Of a stretch of DNA of 64,000 bases, positions 35,356 through 60,531 are shown in pieces. The translations under genes and the position numbers were made by a program. This DNA is from Aporrectodea caliginosa (lineage: Eukaryota > Annelida > Clitellata > Crassiclitellata > Lumbricidae). How positions within the stretch are numbered: position 1 is the first letter of the stretch; the number at the start of each line of letters is the position of its first letter. Below the pieces are notes generated by a model. The model saw only the letters and a program-made list of their open reading frames with translations, had not been told where the DNA came from and ran no database searches. The stretch spans positions 1,922,717 to 1,986,716 of the forward strand of contig JACEVL010000671.1 in NCBI GenBank assembly GCA_020284085.1, in the 5' to 3' direction.

Positions 35356-35850
35356 AATTCTGTTTTCCGTGTTTTTGGCAGCTTAAAAATCATTAAGCAC
35401 TGGACAGAATTCATATTATTTAGACACCTTTTTAATTGTTTTCTCCAATACAATAAACTCGTCAATTTCCTTCATTCGCTAGATGAGTTATATATTGGCG
35501 CACTTTTTCTTATTGGGTAAATAAGGTCGACGTGAAAGGTCCTTGCGGTCACAAGATCGAGGATAAAATAATTAAGTTGTCAAACAGAAATAAAATATTT
35601 CCATTGCTAATACCAGGAGGGTAGCTATTACAAATAGGAAATTCTGTTTTCCTTGTCGTCGGTAACTTAAAACATCGTTAAACACTGAACAGAATTAATA
35701 TCCTTAGACACCTTTTTAATTGCTTCTTCCAACACAATAAACTCGTCAATTTCCTTCAATCGGCAGATTCGTGCCCTATTAGATCCTATTGGGTAAATAA
35801 GGTCGCCACGAACGGTACTTCGGCCACAAGATGGAGGATAAAGTAACCAG
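35356..35850 (+). repeat. Direct duplication of about 210 bp
   Basis: 35356-35570 and 35640-35850 share TTAGACACCTTTTTAATTG, CAATAAACTCGTCAATTTCC, ATTGGGTAAATAAGGTCG and CACAAGAT(C/G)GAGGATAAA. Apparent ORFs differ between the copies, so coding use is unlikely. Confidence 0.82.
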
Positions 35851-36268
35851 AGCTTCTCCTTTCAGGCGATCGATCGATCTCTTGTTCGATCGCCTAGCAA
35901 AGGTTTGTTCGATCGGTAAATCGATCGCGCTGGATGAGTTAGACTCCAAGAGGAACCTGGAGCCAGACCATTATTTTATTTATCGAATTTACAGTACTTA
36001 TGAAAGTTCAGGCTAGTATCGATATGACATTGCAATGATTGCATCGACAAGCAGAGGAGGCTTATCGACGGTCAGTAGGCCTAAGTGTTGCATATACTAT
36101 AATATTCTAGCAGTTAATGGACAACCTAGCAGCTTATACTATGCAGATATAATACGAATACAATAGGCCTACACAAAATAGCTGCACACAAAAGTTATGT
36201 CGTATTGTGTTTCCTCCATTCCGTTGTTTTTTTCTTCTTAAGGTATTGTAAAGTCTGGCTATTGTAAT

Positions 36269-36779
36269 CAGTGTGATTCTCCTTACAGATTTTATTTTAG
36301 TTATAATTACAGTTATAGTTAATGGTTTTTATTTTAGTTATAGTTATAGTTATAGTTAGTATTGATTTTTAGTTATAGTTATAGTTAATAGATTTTTATT
36401 TGAGTTAATTTTAGTTACTACGGTACTTAGTTAAAATAATTAAGGCTATAAACAAAATTGTGCGTATTACCACGATGTTTCACAATTTGCTCAGAGCTTT
36501 GAAAACCGTGTATTCAGCTTCATGAATACACGAGTCTCCAAAGTAATTGACAAATTGCATAATAAAATATCGCATTTTTTCGTTCTCATTTATGTCAAAT
36601 CGTCCATATTGCACTGTAATTTTTTATTTTTGTATTGATGAATTTTCGTTATTGTTATTTTCGTTAGCGTTATAGTTATAGTTAATTATATTTTTTAGTT
36701 ATAGTTATCGTTAACGAAATCATTTTATTTTCGTTAACGAACATTTTCGTTATCGTTATCGTTATCGAGAATCACACTG
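36269..36779. mobile_element. 511-bp hAT-like MITE with internal GTTATA hexamer array
   Basis: The ends are CAGTGTGATTCTC and GAGAATCACACTG (perfect 13-bp TIR). Flanks ATTGTAAT and ATTGTAGC agree at six of eight bases, a probable decayed 8-bp duplication. The interior contains GTTATAGTTATAGTT runs near 36300-36400 and GTTATCGTTATCG near the right end. It lies between FMNL and TTLL4 coding exons. Confidence 0.75.
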
Positions 36780-37569
36780 ATTGTAGCCTAATTAGTAATT
36801 TATATAGCGTCGGTGTCTAATGCACAAGGCATCTGCCGATGGTGTTCCTAAACTAAGCCATAATCAGGTCAACATCCAGAGGATCAGTCCGTAAGAGACA
36901 GAGACAGCGTATGGTAGATAAGCAACAATATTTGAATAGGGTATGTCTTAAGTTCCACACAAAAATAACCTGAACGCCTGCCCAGATTGCACAGATACAG
37001 GAAGTGAGTTCTGAAATCTGTGCCTAGCAACCGAAGAAGCTTGTTTATCAACTACCAAGGACAGTTGATAATTTCTTGTCATGCAAACCGTATATATAAT
37101 CCATAACCTCATCTGAGCCTTCTTTTTTGTGACCGGTGAATCCAAAGAGCAGGGCGACTTTTAGGACTAGATTTACTGCTTAAGAATTGCCCGTCAGTCT
37201 TTCATGGCAGTTCCAAGTACCATTGAACGATACCACTCGATCGCCTCAAGTACCTGAGCGACAAGGCAATAAAATCGGTTGACCGTATATCGGTATTGCA
37301 CAGGCAACTGACCTCCCCTCCGCCAATAGAGCCGTATCGATGATAAGGCTCTGTAAATATTGCTTTCGGATTGCAAGAGACTCGAAGCAGGTAATTTAGT
37401 CGTTGTTAATGAGAAATACTCTATCGATATTTAGTCTCTTGTTTTATTAAACTTATATGGCAGACTCTAGTGGTTCGACTGATTTGTACCCTATGTAATA
37501 CATGCATAACTGCATACATATATATATATATATCTAGGTCTACCTACATACATAGACCTACTTACAAAA

Positions 37570-37835
37570 GGGGTTTAGGATAGTGGTAACACTCTGGCGC
37601 GTAGAGGCAACGGACCCAGGATAGCTTCCCGGTATCCTCCCTAAGGTCGACTCAGCCTTTTCATTCCCTAGGTTGACAAAATTAGCAGTAGGACGTGATG
37701 GCGCCTTGCATGGCTGCCAAACAGTTAAATTCGACTCCTGTAATAACTTGTGATTATCCGTTCATTCTACGAATTGTAATCATCCTGCGTACTTGTCAGT
37801 TTGAAACATTAAACGAAGATTATTATTATTATTAT
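37570..37835 (+). mobile_element. tRNA-like SINE, family C (best copy)
   Basis: Head GGATAGTGGTAACACTCTGG, then AGGTCGACTCAGCCTTTTCA, TGGCGCCTTGCATGGCTGCC, GTTAAATTCGACTCCTGTAA, tail ACTTGTCAGTTTGAAACATT and (ATT)n. Other copies are at 50-285 and 48590-48810 (plus) and 25135-25395 (minus). The GTCGACTCAGCCTTTCATT word resembles a conserved central block known in invertebrate SINEs. Confidence 0.7.
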
Positions 37836-38214
37836 TCATACATACATTCATCAGTTTCTAACTTTCTCCATTCAGACATGCATAATCTCAAATCCTAAGG
37901 TCATGGAGGTAGACTGGTTGACTAAGGTCAATGGTAATCATAATCTCCGTAGTTGGAATTGGGAGAGACGAGAAAAATTGGAAGACGAGTGATGTGAATG
38001 GGATTATGGATCACTGGAAAGTGCTTGAGAAATTCTCGCACCTCATTCTCATCTTGCTGCATTATCCTCAGGAGAATGAGGTCCAGTGTAGGAGGCTTGT
38101 GGTAACTGGATTATTGAAGACGAAGAGGAAGAGGAAGAGCAGTCCCTTAAGCTAGCCGTGAGGCAGCCATGGGTATGAAGTGTGAGCTATCACTGAGGCA
38201 GATGTGGGTATGAC

Positions 38215-38445
38215 GTGTTAGTGACTTCATTTTCTTAACCTCGCCATATGAGTGCGGGTGGCCAGTCCTCTACCTGGCCATCTCATATACTGACAGTGTA
38301 CGGTCAGTGTACTCATTATAGCTGAGTGGAGGCAGGTTGAGCTGAAAGTAGAAACAAATTTCTGCCCTAGTGGCGATTTGAACCCTGACCTCTCGGTTGA
38401 CAGTCCAGCACGCTAACCACTACACAATCACACACCTCTGACTGG
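38215..38445 (-). mobile_element. Interspersed repeat, family D
   Basis: Read inverted: a tRNA-like head (TAGTGGTTAGCGTGCTGGAC, box B GGTTCAAATC) and the tail ATATGGCGAGGTTAAGAAAA, TGAAGTCACTAA. Tail copies recur at about 29660 and 58846 (minus) and 44399, 48328, 50048 and 61585 (plus). 44399, 48328 and 50048 lie in TTLL4 introns. Confidence 0.6.
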
Positions 38446-40100
38446 GTTATTGACGTCCCCAAAACCAATCAACCTCAGCCGATGAATACACACGCATTTC
38501 CTGTTTTTCCCGTTCCACAGATTTGACCGGCTGCGTATTATTCATATATGAATCGTTGCAAAAGCACCTTCCAGTGATCCATAAACATCAAAACACATAA
38601 TGTTGGCAGTGTTCATGTTGAGATGGTTACTTGAATAATGCAATTTGCTATTTTTATGGGAGTGCTGTAATCAATGTGACCCTTTGATTGCGTGATATTT
38701 AGACGGATTCTGTCACGTCTGAGGCTTTCATTATGATTGCTTTCGTGACTAGTTCATGAGTGCAAGCTATTTATTGACAGGGCATCAACTCCATAATTTA
38801 TCACAATAACAGCAGTCAGTACAAACTTAAGAACTTCAAGTAAATGATGCAAAAGTCTAAAGGTCAATTCCAAAGGGTCATATGGACCTGCTGAGGCTGG
38901 ATTGACCTTTTCCTGAGTAATATTTTGGCAGTAGTAACAGTACAAAAATGAAAGATGCTGTATGAGTGTATAATATATACAACTGAAACAGTGATACGAG
39001 CTAAACATGACTGATCGTTCAAGTCTTAATATCGTACACAGAGATCAAGCAGTCTTTAATTTTTTTTCTTTTTACAAAGAATAGTTTAAGTTTTAGTACA
39101 CAGAGATCAAACTGTCCAAGTTTTTTTCTTAAACAGACTAAGGGTGGTATGTGTAACATCATTTGGGAGATTATTCCGTACTGAAGGGTTAGAACATTTT
39201 ATCGAGAATAAGTTCATCCTAATTATATGTGCAATATTTATCTGTGTGGTAATTCAACAAAGTCTAGTGTAGTGATTATGTGCAGCGGTTCCCTGATGAA
39301 AATAACCATCAAATAAGCTAGGTAACAACCTGTAATAATAAGAAAACATGAATAAACCAATTTGAATTTTATTTATATTATAAGTTTCAAATTCGTGCTG
39401 AATCAGAATCCACAGGCGAATTGGTTATTTATAATTTATACGTATTTATTTTTATTTATTTATTTTTAATTTATTTATATTGTAGGGAAAAGGTTGAATC
39501 ATCACAGTTATTGTATTTGTTATGATGTAGTTATAATCGTTTTCGTTGTCTTGTAATCGATGGTGTCGTTGTTGGCATCACGGTAATCATCGTCGATATC
39601 AGCATCATTGTTGCCATCATTAACATGGTCTTTATCATCATTTTTATCATTATTCATCATTATTATCATTATCATCATTGTTATTATCATCATTGTTATC
39701 ATCGTCATTAGCATCATAATCATCATCTAATCTAATGACTTCCATTGTTGCAATGCCCAAAGCCTCAGTCGAATGTTATTTCAAGAATCTGTTGAAGAAT
39801 TAATTTATATATAATGTGTTTATAATGTATTTATTTTCATTTATTGATTTCTTATTTATTTATTATGCAGTTATTTGTAACATAATTATTTACAGTTTAT
39901 TTACTTGTAATATAATATAATTATTTACAATTATTTGTAATTATTTATAATATAATTACTTATAGTTTAATTATCTGTATTATAATTATAATTTATTTCT
40001 GAAACACAAGATTTTAAAATTAGGGATATTATGAATATCGATTTAAGATTTAATTAAAGTCCTAGATTAACTTGAGATTGCTGATTGTTATTCGCTTCAG

Positions 40101-40201
40101 GTCTGACCCCGTTTGGCCTATGCGACCCTTGACCCTCCCGATCTCGTCTTGATGTTACTACGCTCCTCAGTTTCGCCTTTGAAAGCGACTTTCCGGGGCT
40201 T
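40101..40201 (+). other. TTLL4: TTLL4 5' UTR part of the first coding exon
   Basis: A good acceptor (TTATTCGCTTCAG) ends at 40100. The bases between it and the ATG carry an in-frame stop. This implies a spliced non-coding leader exon further upstream. The CAAG/GTAAGC near 33,149 is one candidate. Confidence 0.5.
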
Positions 40202-52921
<12,720 letters not shown>

Positions 52922-55900
52922 CAGAGGGCACTCTAGAGCGTCGTCTTGGCAACCATCTCAAACAAGAATCCGTCTGCTTTGTGAAAACGACGGTTTGCGA
53001 CTTCGTGCATCGAAGCAAATTGAAAGTCGCATGTAGCGATCATCCCTTCAGTCTGTGATATAGGAGTTTCGATCGACTTACGATCGAACAGCTTAGACAA
53101 CAGCTGTGATTTGTAACAAGTGTGTTGCTCACGAAAGTCTTGAAGCAAAAGCGCTATATAAATGACTTGGTAGATTACATTACATTGAGCTTTGGTTTCA
53201 GATGTTTTACAAGATTTATGTACCTCGTAATGTATCTGACGGCAGTAAGTGGAGCACTTACATGTATGTAGCACCAGCATAGGACCTAGGACATGCCGAG
53301 AGGCAACTGGCTAGGCACTTGACTAGGCAATATTTTTTTTCTTGCCACTTTGTTGATGGCTGAACCCAATTGTAATTTTATGTAGCGCCAGTTTAAGATA
53401 ATAACTCGTCAGAGGTGCTTCCAACGTACAACATGAAGCCACGATCTGAAAGAACGCATTTTCTGAGTGCCTACGAAAAAGAGGCGAGTTCTAGCCTTGT
53501 GACGCAGTTGCTCGGCATTGTCGATTGGTGAATGGTCATTAGGTAGTGACGCTTAATAAATGCCTCATAATAATAAAACGTAATGTAAATGTAGTGTTGT
53601 TACATATTACAACCTGGCACATCGCGACAACACGTACCACCCTGTTTCGTACAGACTCTAGGATTCAGATCAAGAACATGGTGACAAAAATTTTACGCAT
53701 TAACAGCTGGCGACCATTGTGAGACCCGCAAAAAAGCACTTTATAAATAATTGCATACTTTTACTAACCAGATATGTAACAATTAGCAGTAATGGTAGTT
53801 TAGTAATTGAAATTCGACATGTTAATGGTTGAGAGGTTTTTTTTAGGGCGCTATATAAATGTGTGCATTCATTAAGAAGCCAGAGGTGTAACGACCGACA
53901 GTATTAGTATTTTTGTATGTAACTAAATAACATATTTATTTATTTATTTGTAAAATCTGTCAGTGTGCGTGAATCGACGAATCACGGCACCAAACCTAGC
54001 ATCGTTTTGTTGTAACAAAGTCTGATGTAGAGAGGTACAGTTGAGAGCACTGGTCATAAATATTTTGTACGACTTCTGAATGTATGCAACAGATTATATA
54101 ATATTACATGTAATATATTATTACTATTAATATACTATATTAATTATATTGCAGCCTGACTTTCTGGGTGTTTACTTTACTGCAGCTGGGGTTTAGTGCA
54201 CCATCTGTGGATGCATTGTGCTTTAGACATTTGCGCTATAGAAGTTGCAATTACCGGTAATACACCCAGAGCAAACAGTGTAGGGGAGTAGAACGTTATT
54301 TTGTATACTGTACGATGAATTTATTTTTATTTATAAAATGTAACTCATGTCGACTTTTAGATTGTATTCATTCAGAGTTAATTGTGCTTAACATAAATAG
54401 GGGAAATGCTTCTGATTGGGTGTCTGTGTCAAAGAAAGCACCCTTCTGCTGATAGGGTTTTGGGTTCAGTTCCCCGACTGTACAGTTTGAATAAATATGT
54501 ATATTCATGTAAAAGCCTTTGCCACATATGAAAATATTCCTTTACTTGCTTAAGGTGAGGTAAGGTAAAGTATTTTTGTATGTCTAGTCCATTTGGGAAT
54601 GTTGCTGGGTTGGAGGATCTTTGGCTGAGGCACTTGTGTTGTTGCAGCAAGTCAAAGACCCTTCATCACAGCTTGGGTATGCTGTCAGTTGGTGCCTTGT
54701 GCAGTAGACCCTGGCACTATAGAAGTTACTAATTTAAGAAATGCAGATCTAACGCATAACATCTTAAGACGCAGCTTTAACTATTTTATATGAATGTGAA
54801 ATTGTTCTAAATGTTATTAAACTTTGCCATCTGTTTGTGACGGTCGGGTTAATGTTAATTAGTACTTAACACAGCTTCTTGCTTTTTGAAACAAGTAGTG
54901 ATTTTTTAGTGTTTCAATCAGGCTTAGGAAAGTATTTTTTCGAACTGTGAATATTTTGCGTCATCTTTTACAACTGGTACGTAAGAGGTACTTCATTTTT
55001 GGTACTGAAGAGCTTAGTTTGGTACTGAAAAGGCACTTAGTTTGGTACTGAAGAGGTACTTAGTTTGGTACTGAAGAGGTGCTTAGTTTGGTACTGATAG
55101 AGTGGTCTTTGGTTACTTAGTACTTACCTGTTGTCATTTGTTACTCAAGTGGTATATTGTGTGGAACTGAGTGGTACTTCAGTTGGTATGTTTTGTGAGA
55201 CTTAAAGTGGTACTTCGACTGGGACTGAAGCGGTATTTGTTTGTACTTCTGCATGGTATATACACAGACCCTAGGTTATGTCACTAGATTTGTCAACTGA
55301 CTTGCTGTAGACAGGAATTTATCTTACGATTGCAAACACTTTTTATAGTAATCCAATCTGTGTTAATGCTTTCACATATGTCTTGTCACATGTTTTGTAA
55401 CGCCATTTAACGTGACACAACATGTGTTACCTTCACGTATCTTCTTAAGCTCCAATAGCTATAGTGCCTTGGATTTGACGACTTAAAACTAGCCACATTT
55501 CCAACCACTCAGTGACTATCGACCACTAAATTTTACGAGAAAATTTACTGTGTTACAGATTCCAATCAATTCCCAAGTCACAAATCATTTCAGTAATTTC
55601 TTTAAAAACACAAAACAGACCAGTATTTAAAAAATACTATCCTGATTTTTTATTTTCTCCTCTCACTGTTGCAATTCCAAACACCAAAGCCTTCTGCCTT
55701 CCTAATTTTTGTTAAAACCCATGTCAGAGTCTGTTTTTGACTGGGCGCTGGTGAAAGGGCCATTTCTCACGATTTCGCCTTTTTGGCATTGTAGAAATCC
55801 AGCGATTGCAACCATCTCTAAACAAAACGAGTTCTACAGTGGACAGTGGCAGCATAAGGTAACTGCACACTTTGTTCAAACTCTATGTTTTCGATTTCTC

Positions 55901-56090
55901 CGTGGACACGAAACTTCTAATAAAATCCAATTCTTTTCCTTATATCCAGAAAATCCAGTCATTCACCCGACCCAGAGCACTTCACACCAAAAAAGGCTAC
56001 AGTCATTTGCTACCAGAACAGTTCTCTCAAGGTCCCTCGTAAACCAAAAATTTGTGTTCTTCATTTAGATTTCGCGTCGACTGTAACCCG
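52922..56090. other. TTLL4-PPIH convergent spacer
   Basis: 3' flanks of both genes. It contains GCGCTATATAAAT repeat tails (53151, 53848), a TTTGTGCAGTAGAC-type repeat pair (about 54170-54260 and 54665-54740) and a 23-bp minisatellite near 55,050. No coding exon recognised. Confidence 0.6.
54990..55110 (+). repeat. Minisatellite, TTAGTTTGGTACTGAAGAGG, about 23 bp x 5
   Basis: Short tandem array in the TTLL4-PPIH spacer. Confidence 0.85.
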
Positions 56091-59000
56091 TTACATTTCC
56101 CCGCACTGTGATATTATAACCGGAATCTTCGGTTTGTTGTTCGGACCGGTTGGGATGTTTTCAATCTTTCGAAGAACAAGGAGACCGTCAATAACCCGAC
56201 CTAAAAAGTCAAAACAAACTGTCGTTTACATGACCTAAATATTATTCCAAGCAGAATGTCAGTAATGACCCAGAAAGCATAGAAACTGCTGCCTTATAAC
56301 TCTTTCAATTTAATAATATTTAAAATTAAGAATATACAGCTATACTTTAATCTCACTAAAACTGAAATACTTCTGTACAGCCAGTGTCTAATGGACTTTA
56401 ATAGCATAAACCAGTGGTGCTCCACAATCAAGCCACAGTTAGACCAGTAATAATAATGCCGACAATTTCTATGGCGTCGTAACACAGCACATGCCGTTAC
56501 AAGGGCGCCTTGACAAACAACAGCACGCAGTCAGTCAGAGATACGCCTTGGAAAAAAGATAAGACTTGAGTAACCAGTAGCTAGAAAGTCAGTCTGCAGA
56601 AACAGCAAAACAGCCTATGGTGTATAAGGTGACCGTAACATGGAAGTCTTACGAGGATATCGAAACTACACAAAAGTTCAACTGGCTGGCACGCTATATT
56701 ATTTAATTTTTTTCCATTCAATTGCTCAGCGCCATCGATGTTCTGTCATATGTATAATCCTGAACTTTAAAAGGAGGGCAATATCAAAAGCAGTTGTACA
56801 GTATTGAATAATTAGGTCATAGGGTATTCTACAAGAAAATCGATTTTAGACTGTGACAAATTTGACTCCTAGTAAAAAGCATGTTATCTTTCGATGTAGT
56901 TTACAGTGTATTTAGTCTCACCGAAGACGACATGTTTTCCATCGAGAAAGTCACATTTTGCGCAGGTTATGAAAAACTGGCAGCCGTTCGTATCCTTTCC
57001 GCTGTTGGCCTGCGTGAATGTAAACACAGATACCTAAGATTCAGTCCTAACTGTAATTGTATAGTACATTTATATAGCACCTCTGCTAGAAAAACAAACT
57101 GAAAGTCATTAAGAACAAAAAGTCCATTAGTAAGCACACTGCTGAACTCCCTCACACACGTAGAACCAAAACAAAGGACCATAATTATATTGTTCAACCA
57201 ATACGAGTTATAAATACCACGCCATTTTATCAATAACATTACTAATTTCCAAGACGAAAGCTGCTGTATAATAACAACCTAGATTAAACAGTAGGCTGAA
57301 ATCTTTTAGGATTTTTCTATCGCAACAAATACTCGCAAACGTCAAAAAATTGCAAAAAATACTGGAGTCAAAGCATTTGTTAATGCAACTGTCAGTCAAG
57401 TGCAACAAGTACGTCTCAACTGGACCATCCATCTCGAACAGCCTACCACCTGGCTTCCGTAACCACCAGCAGTCAACCAATTTAGAATAGGACTTAAAAC
57501 AATAATGTTCGTTGAAGCATATCCACGTGGCTAGGTAAGTCCATGGCAATCCAGGTTATAGGAGTCGTTAAACTAAAATGCCTATAATAATAGTATATAG
57601 TAATAATAATAAAAAAAATAAGGGACCATGAAATTAAAATGTTTATACAATGATATTAATAATAATCTGTATATAAAAAAAAATAATAATAATAGCACTA
57701 ATAATAGTAATAATAATAAATAATGACTCACCATTGACAAAATGCCGGGACCATTATGCTTGAGCTTGAAGTTTTCATCTGCAAACGGTCCGCCATAAAC
57801 ACTTGTCAGACCTGTTCCATCATTCTATGATTGTAAAGTACACAGTTTAACAGTTACTTTATAGAAACTGCTTTATTTCACTTAATTTCTAATAGATTTA
57901 TTTTTATTTTTTTAAGAGGCAATATATTATAACAAACTTCTACTTCGTGATCACGAGATTTGCTCACCTACGTTGCCAGTGGCTCACCCTATAGGCCAGC
58001 GGTTCTCAACCTTTTTAGTGCTTCGACCCCTTGATAATATTTCCAAAGTTGGGGCGACCCCCAACAATAAAAATCGATCGCGTTACTCCCCTTCACCGCA
58101 TTTTCCCTACCATTATGATGCATTTTACTTCTCACCATTTATCCATGCGCATCATGCACAGTCAAGCAATAATTAACAGGCCAATTGAAAAAAAATTAAA
58201 TAATCATTTTGAAAATTTTATTAGTGGAATTAAGTAAGTGAAATGTTTGCTTGAAGTTTAATATTTATTGTCTAATTTACTCTCTACAATTAATAATCTG
58301 CAACATCCGTGGATTCGACAAGCTATGCTGAATAATTAGGCCTATACAAGTGGACCAGATTTTATTTCCTGATCAAACAATAATTAACAGGACAATTTGT
58401 AATTTTTTATTGGTACTAATATCAGCAAAAAGTCATCAATTCTTCTGCTGACGGTGTCATTAGACAAGGAAATTGGATTCAATTTCTCAACATAGGACTA
58501 TTGCTTTGATTCAAGAAGTAAAAGTGAACTTAGAATTTACATAATTATCAAAACTAATATGGCAAAACTTAAATTAAATTAGCTGCTAAGTACAAATCAA
58601 ATTTAAGTCGCTGTAGTGTAGTAGTTAGTGTAGTAATCATATTTACATAATATTAAATATTAAGACTACGTTGACAACTTTTGTTTACAAATTTCTGAAG
58701 GTCCCAGGCGACCCCTGGGAAATCGTAAAGCGACCCCAGTGGGGGTCGCGACCCACAGGTTGAGAACCGCTGCTATAGGCAGATAGAAGAACCGTAGTTC
58801 CTTAAGCTAAACCCAAGAGGCAGCCATTTGTATGAAGTGTTAGCGACTTCATTTTCTTAGTCTCGGTATATAAGGCTAGCTCTAAACCATTTGAAGCAAC
58901 ATCAGCTGTTACTTTATTATAATTACTCCTCTTCGTCTGTCTCTCTCTGTCTGCCTCTCTTTCCCTCCCTCTCCCTCCATCCCTCTCTCTGCCTGTCTCT

Positions 59001-59997
59001 CTAATCTAAGCCATTCTTTCGAACACAATGGAATGGCTCCACGTGTGTGTGTGGGCCCACAACACTGGCGACTCTTCTAGTTAACGATTCACTGTTCTGC
59101 TAACTGATGTAATCATAGTTCTTAGCAACATTTAACATCATACAGATTAGTGCAGAGACCAACCGTGATTTGTCTTGCTCTTTGAGCGGTGCTATATAAA
59201 TGTCCAAATACAATATAATTACAATTACAACTACTTCTGTAGTGCCATTATCATAAAGCACAATGCAGTAATCGATGATCGATCTAAATGAACAAGCTGT
59301 AACAAAAACTGTAGTCAGGTAGAGAACTCCAGTTGAAATCCTTTTCACGACTAACTTCCAAGACGAAAGCTTAAGCTGCTATGCAGTAAGCAACGCAACA
59401 GAGATTAAACAGACAGCTGAAATCTTTTTGGTTTTTCTATCACAAAAACTACCGACAAAAGTCAAACAATTGCAAAAAATTAGGTTTGCTACGAGGCACC
59501 AGTGGTACAGAGATCCCAGAATGGAAGCAGAACAGGAGGAAGAAACGTACGCTAACAAAGTCTCCGCCCTGAACCATGAAGTCCTTGATGACACGGTGGA
59601 ATGTGCAACGCTTGTAGCCGATTGGAACGCCATCTTTCTTATATTCACCAGTACACAGCTGTCTGCACAACAAAACAAATGGTCAGATGTTATTCACACT
59701 AATGCAGAAGGATCTTCAAAAGATGCTACAAAAATCACTCCTGTATAACTCCATAATATTAAAGGACATCGGTATGAAGATGGAAAGCGAGTTTGACTCA
59801 GTAAGAGTTGATAACTAAAAAATGCCAGACTGCAGTAATTCAACAATTATACAGCATCTTAATAATGCCTCAATAGGCACTAGTTACAAATTCTGTGGGT
59901 CTTTAACAAGTCTACTGAATAAAATAAAATACCTAAAATTTTCTGCTGTCCTTGGAACGACATCAGCGAACAGTTCAAACTTTATTCGGCCGATTTC
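56091..59997 (-). CDS. PPIH: Peptidyl-prolyl isomerase H (spliceosomal cyclophilin), exons 2-6
   Basis: Cyclophilin of the U4/U6.U5 tri-snRNP, catalysing prolyl cis-trans isomerisation and binding the PRPF4 complex. Exons on the minus strand: 59997-59933 ([20 protein letters not shown]), 59662-59551 ([31 protein letters not shown]), 57824-57732 ([20 protein letters not shown]), 57009-56922 ([29 protein letters not shown]), 56200-56091 ([20 protein letters not shown], ends CGEM and TAA). All phases join. The catalytic arginine (FHRVIKDF), FM..GGDF and the CQFFIT strand are present. The residue matching cyclophilin A Trp121 is phenylalanine (CDFLDGKH). Exon 1 (start codon and the first strand) is not visible between 59998 and 64000. 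The gene converges on TTLL4, with 3.2 kb between stop codons. A possible AATAAA is at 55654-55649. Confidence 0.95.
57236..59490. repeat. Repeat pair in two PPIH introns (57236-57370 and 59345-59490)
   Basis: Both copies share TTCCAAGACGAAAGC, GATTAAACAG, GCTGAAATCTTTT, TTTTTCTATC and AATTGCAAAAAAT in the same order and orientation, over about 130 bases. The coordinates given here span both copies. Confidence 0.75.
57997..58772. mobile_element. 776-bp hAT-type MITE in PPIH intron 3
   Basis: The ends are CAGCGGTTCTCAACC and GGTTGAGAACCGCTG (perfect 15-bp TIR), with the familiar GCGACCCC / GGGGTCGCGACCC subterminal words of hAT elements. The target duplication CTATAGGC is perfect and 8 bp long (57989-57996, 58773-58780). 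The interior is AT-rich and encodes no transposase. Confidence 0.92.
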
Positions 59998-60531
59998 CTG
60001 CAAGAAAAAAAACAGTACTGTAACATCTGCCTAATCACCTGTTCGACTTGCCATAACCACTTTCAATGATAACAATCACAGATCCTGTTCTTATCAAGTG
60101 CTTTGAATAATAACAAAACAGGGTAATCTATTGTTTTAGCGTCACCAATTATTTGCCCATCATAGCATATCACAAATTAATTTCAACATTACCCTGTATA
60201 GTTTGCACTGACCAGAATATAAGTTTGTAAAATAAGCAAAAAACAACCATAAAAACTTTATTATGAAGAAACACGAAACGATGAGAAGCTAAAACGGGCA
60301 TTGGAGGTCTTTGGTTGGTTCCCTTCTTGGGTTGAATAGCATTTCGAATGGTCGTTTGTTATGATACACCCACTCTAAATAACAATTTCTCTTGCGATGT
60401 TGTCATTTTTAATGCATTATAAAACTACTGGTACACCCATTCCGTAAAGATACGTCTGTGGCTTTCATTTACGACAATGAAACGATACGCTATAAAGGGC
60501 GAATTACCTAAAAGTGCAACTTTAATGCGAG

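Larger units (their letters stand above)
30043..40100. other. FMNL-TTLL4 spacer without recognised coding exons
   Basis: Both flanking genes point outward. Content: SINE A (30185-30540), the repeat pair 32075/35175, the promoter-like patch (33050-33160), two direct duplications, a MITE (36269-36779), SINE C (37570-37835), repeat D (38215-38445), AT-rich tracts with ATC repeats (39480-39730) and TTATTTAT runs (39420-40000). Short ORFs here lack codon-like composition or splice partners. Confidence 0.6.
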
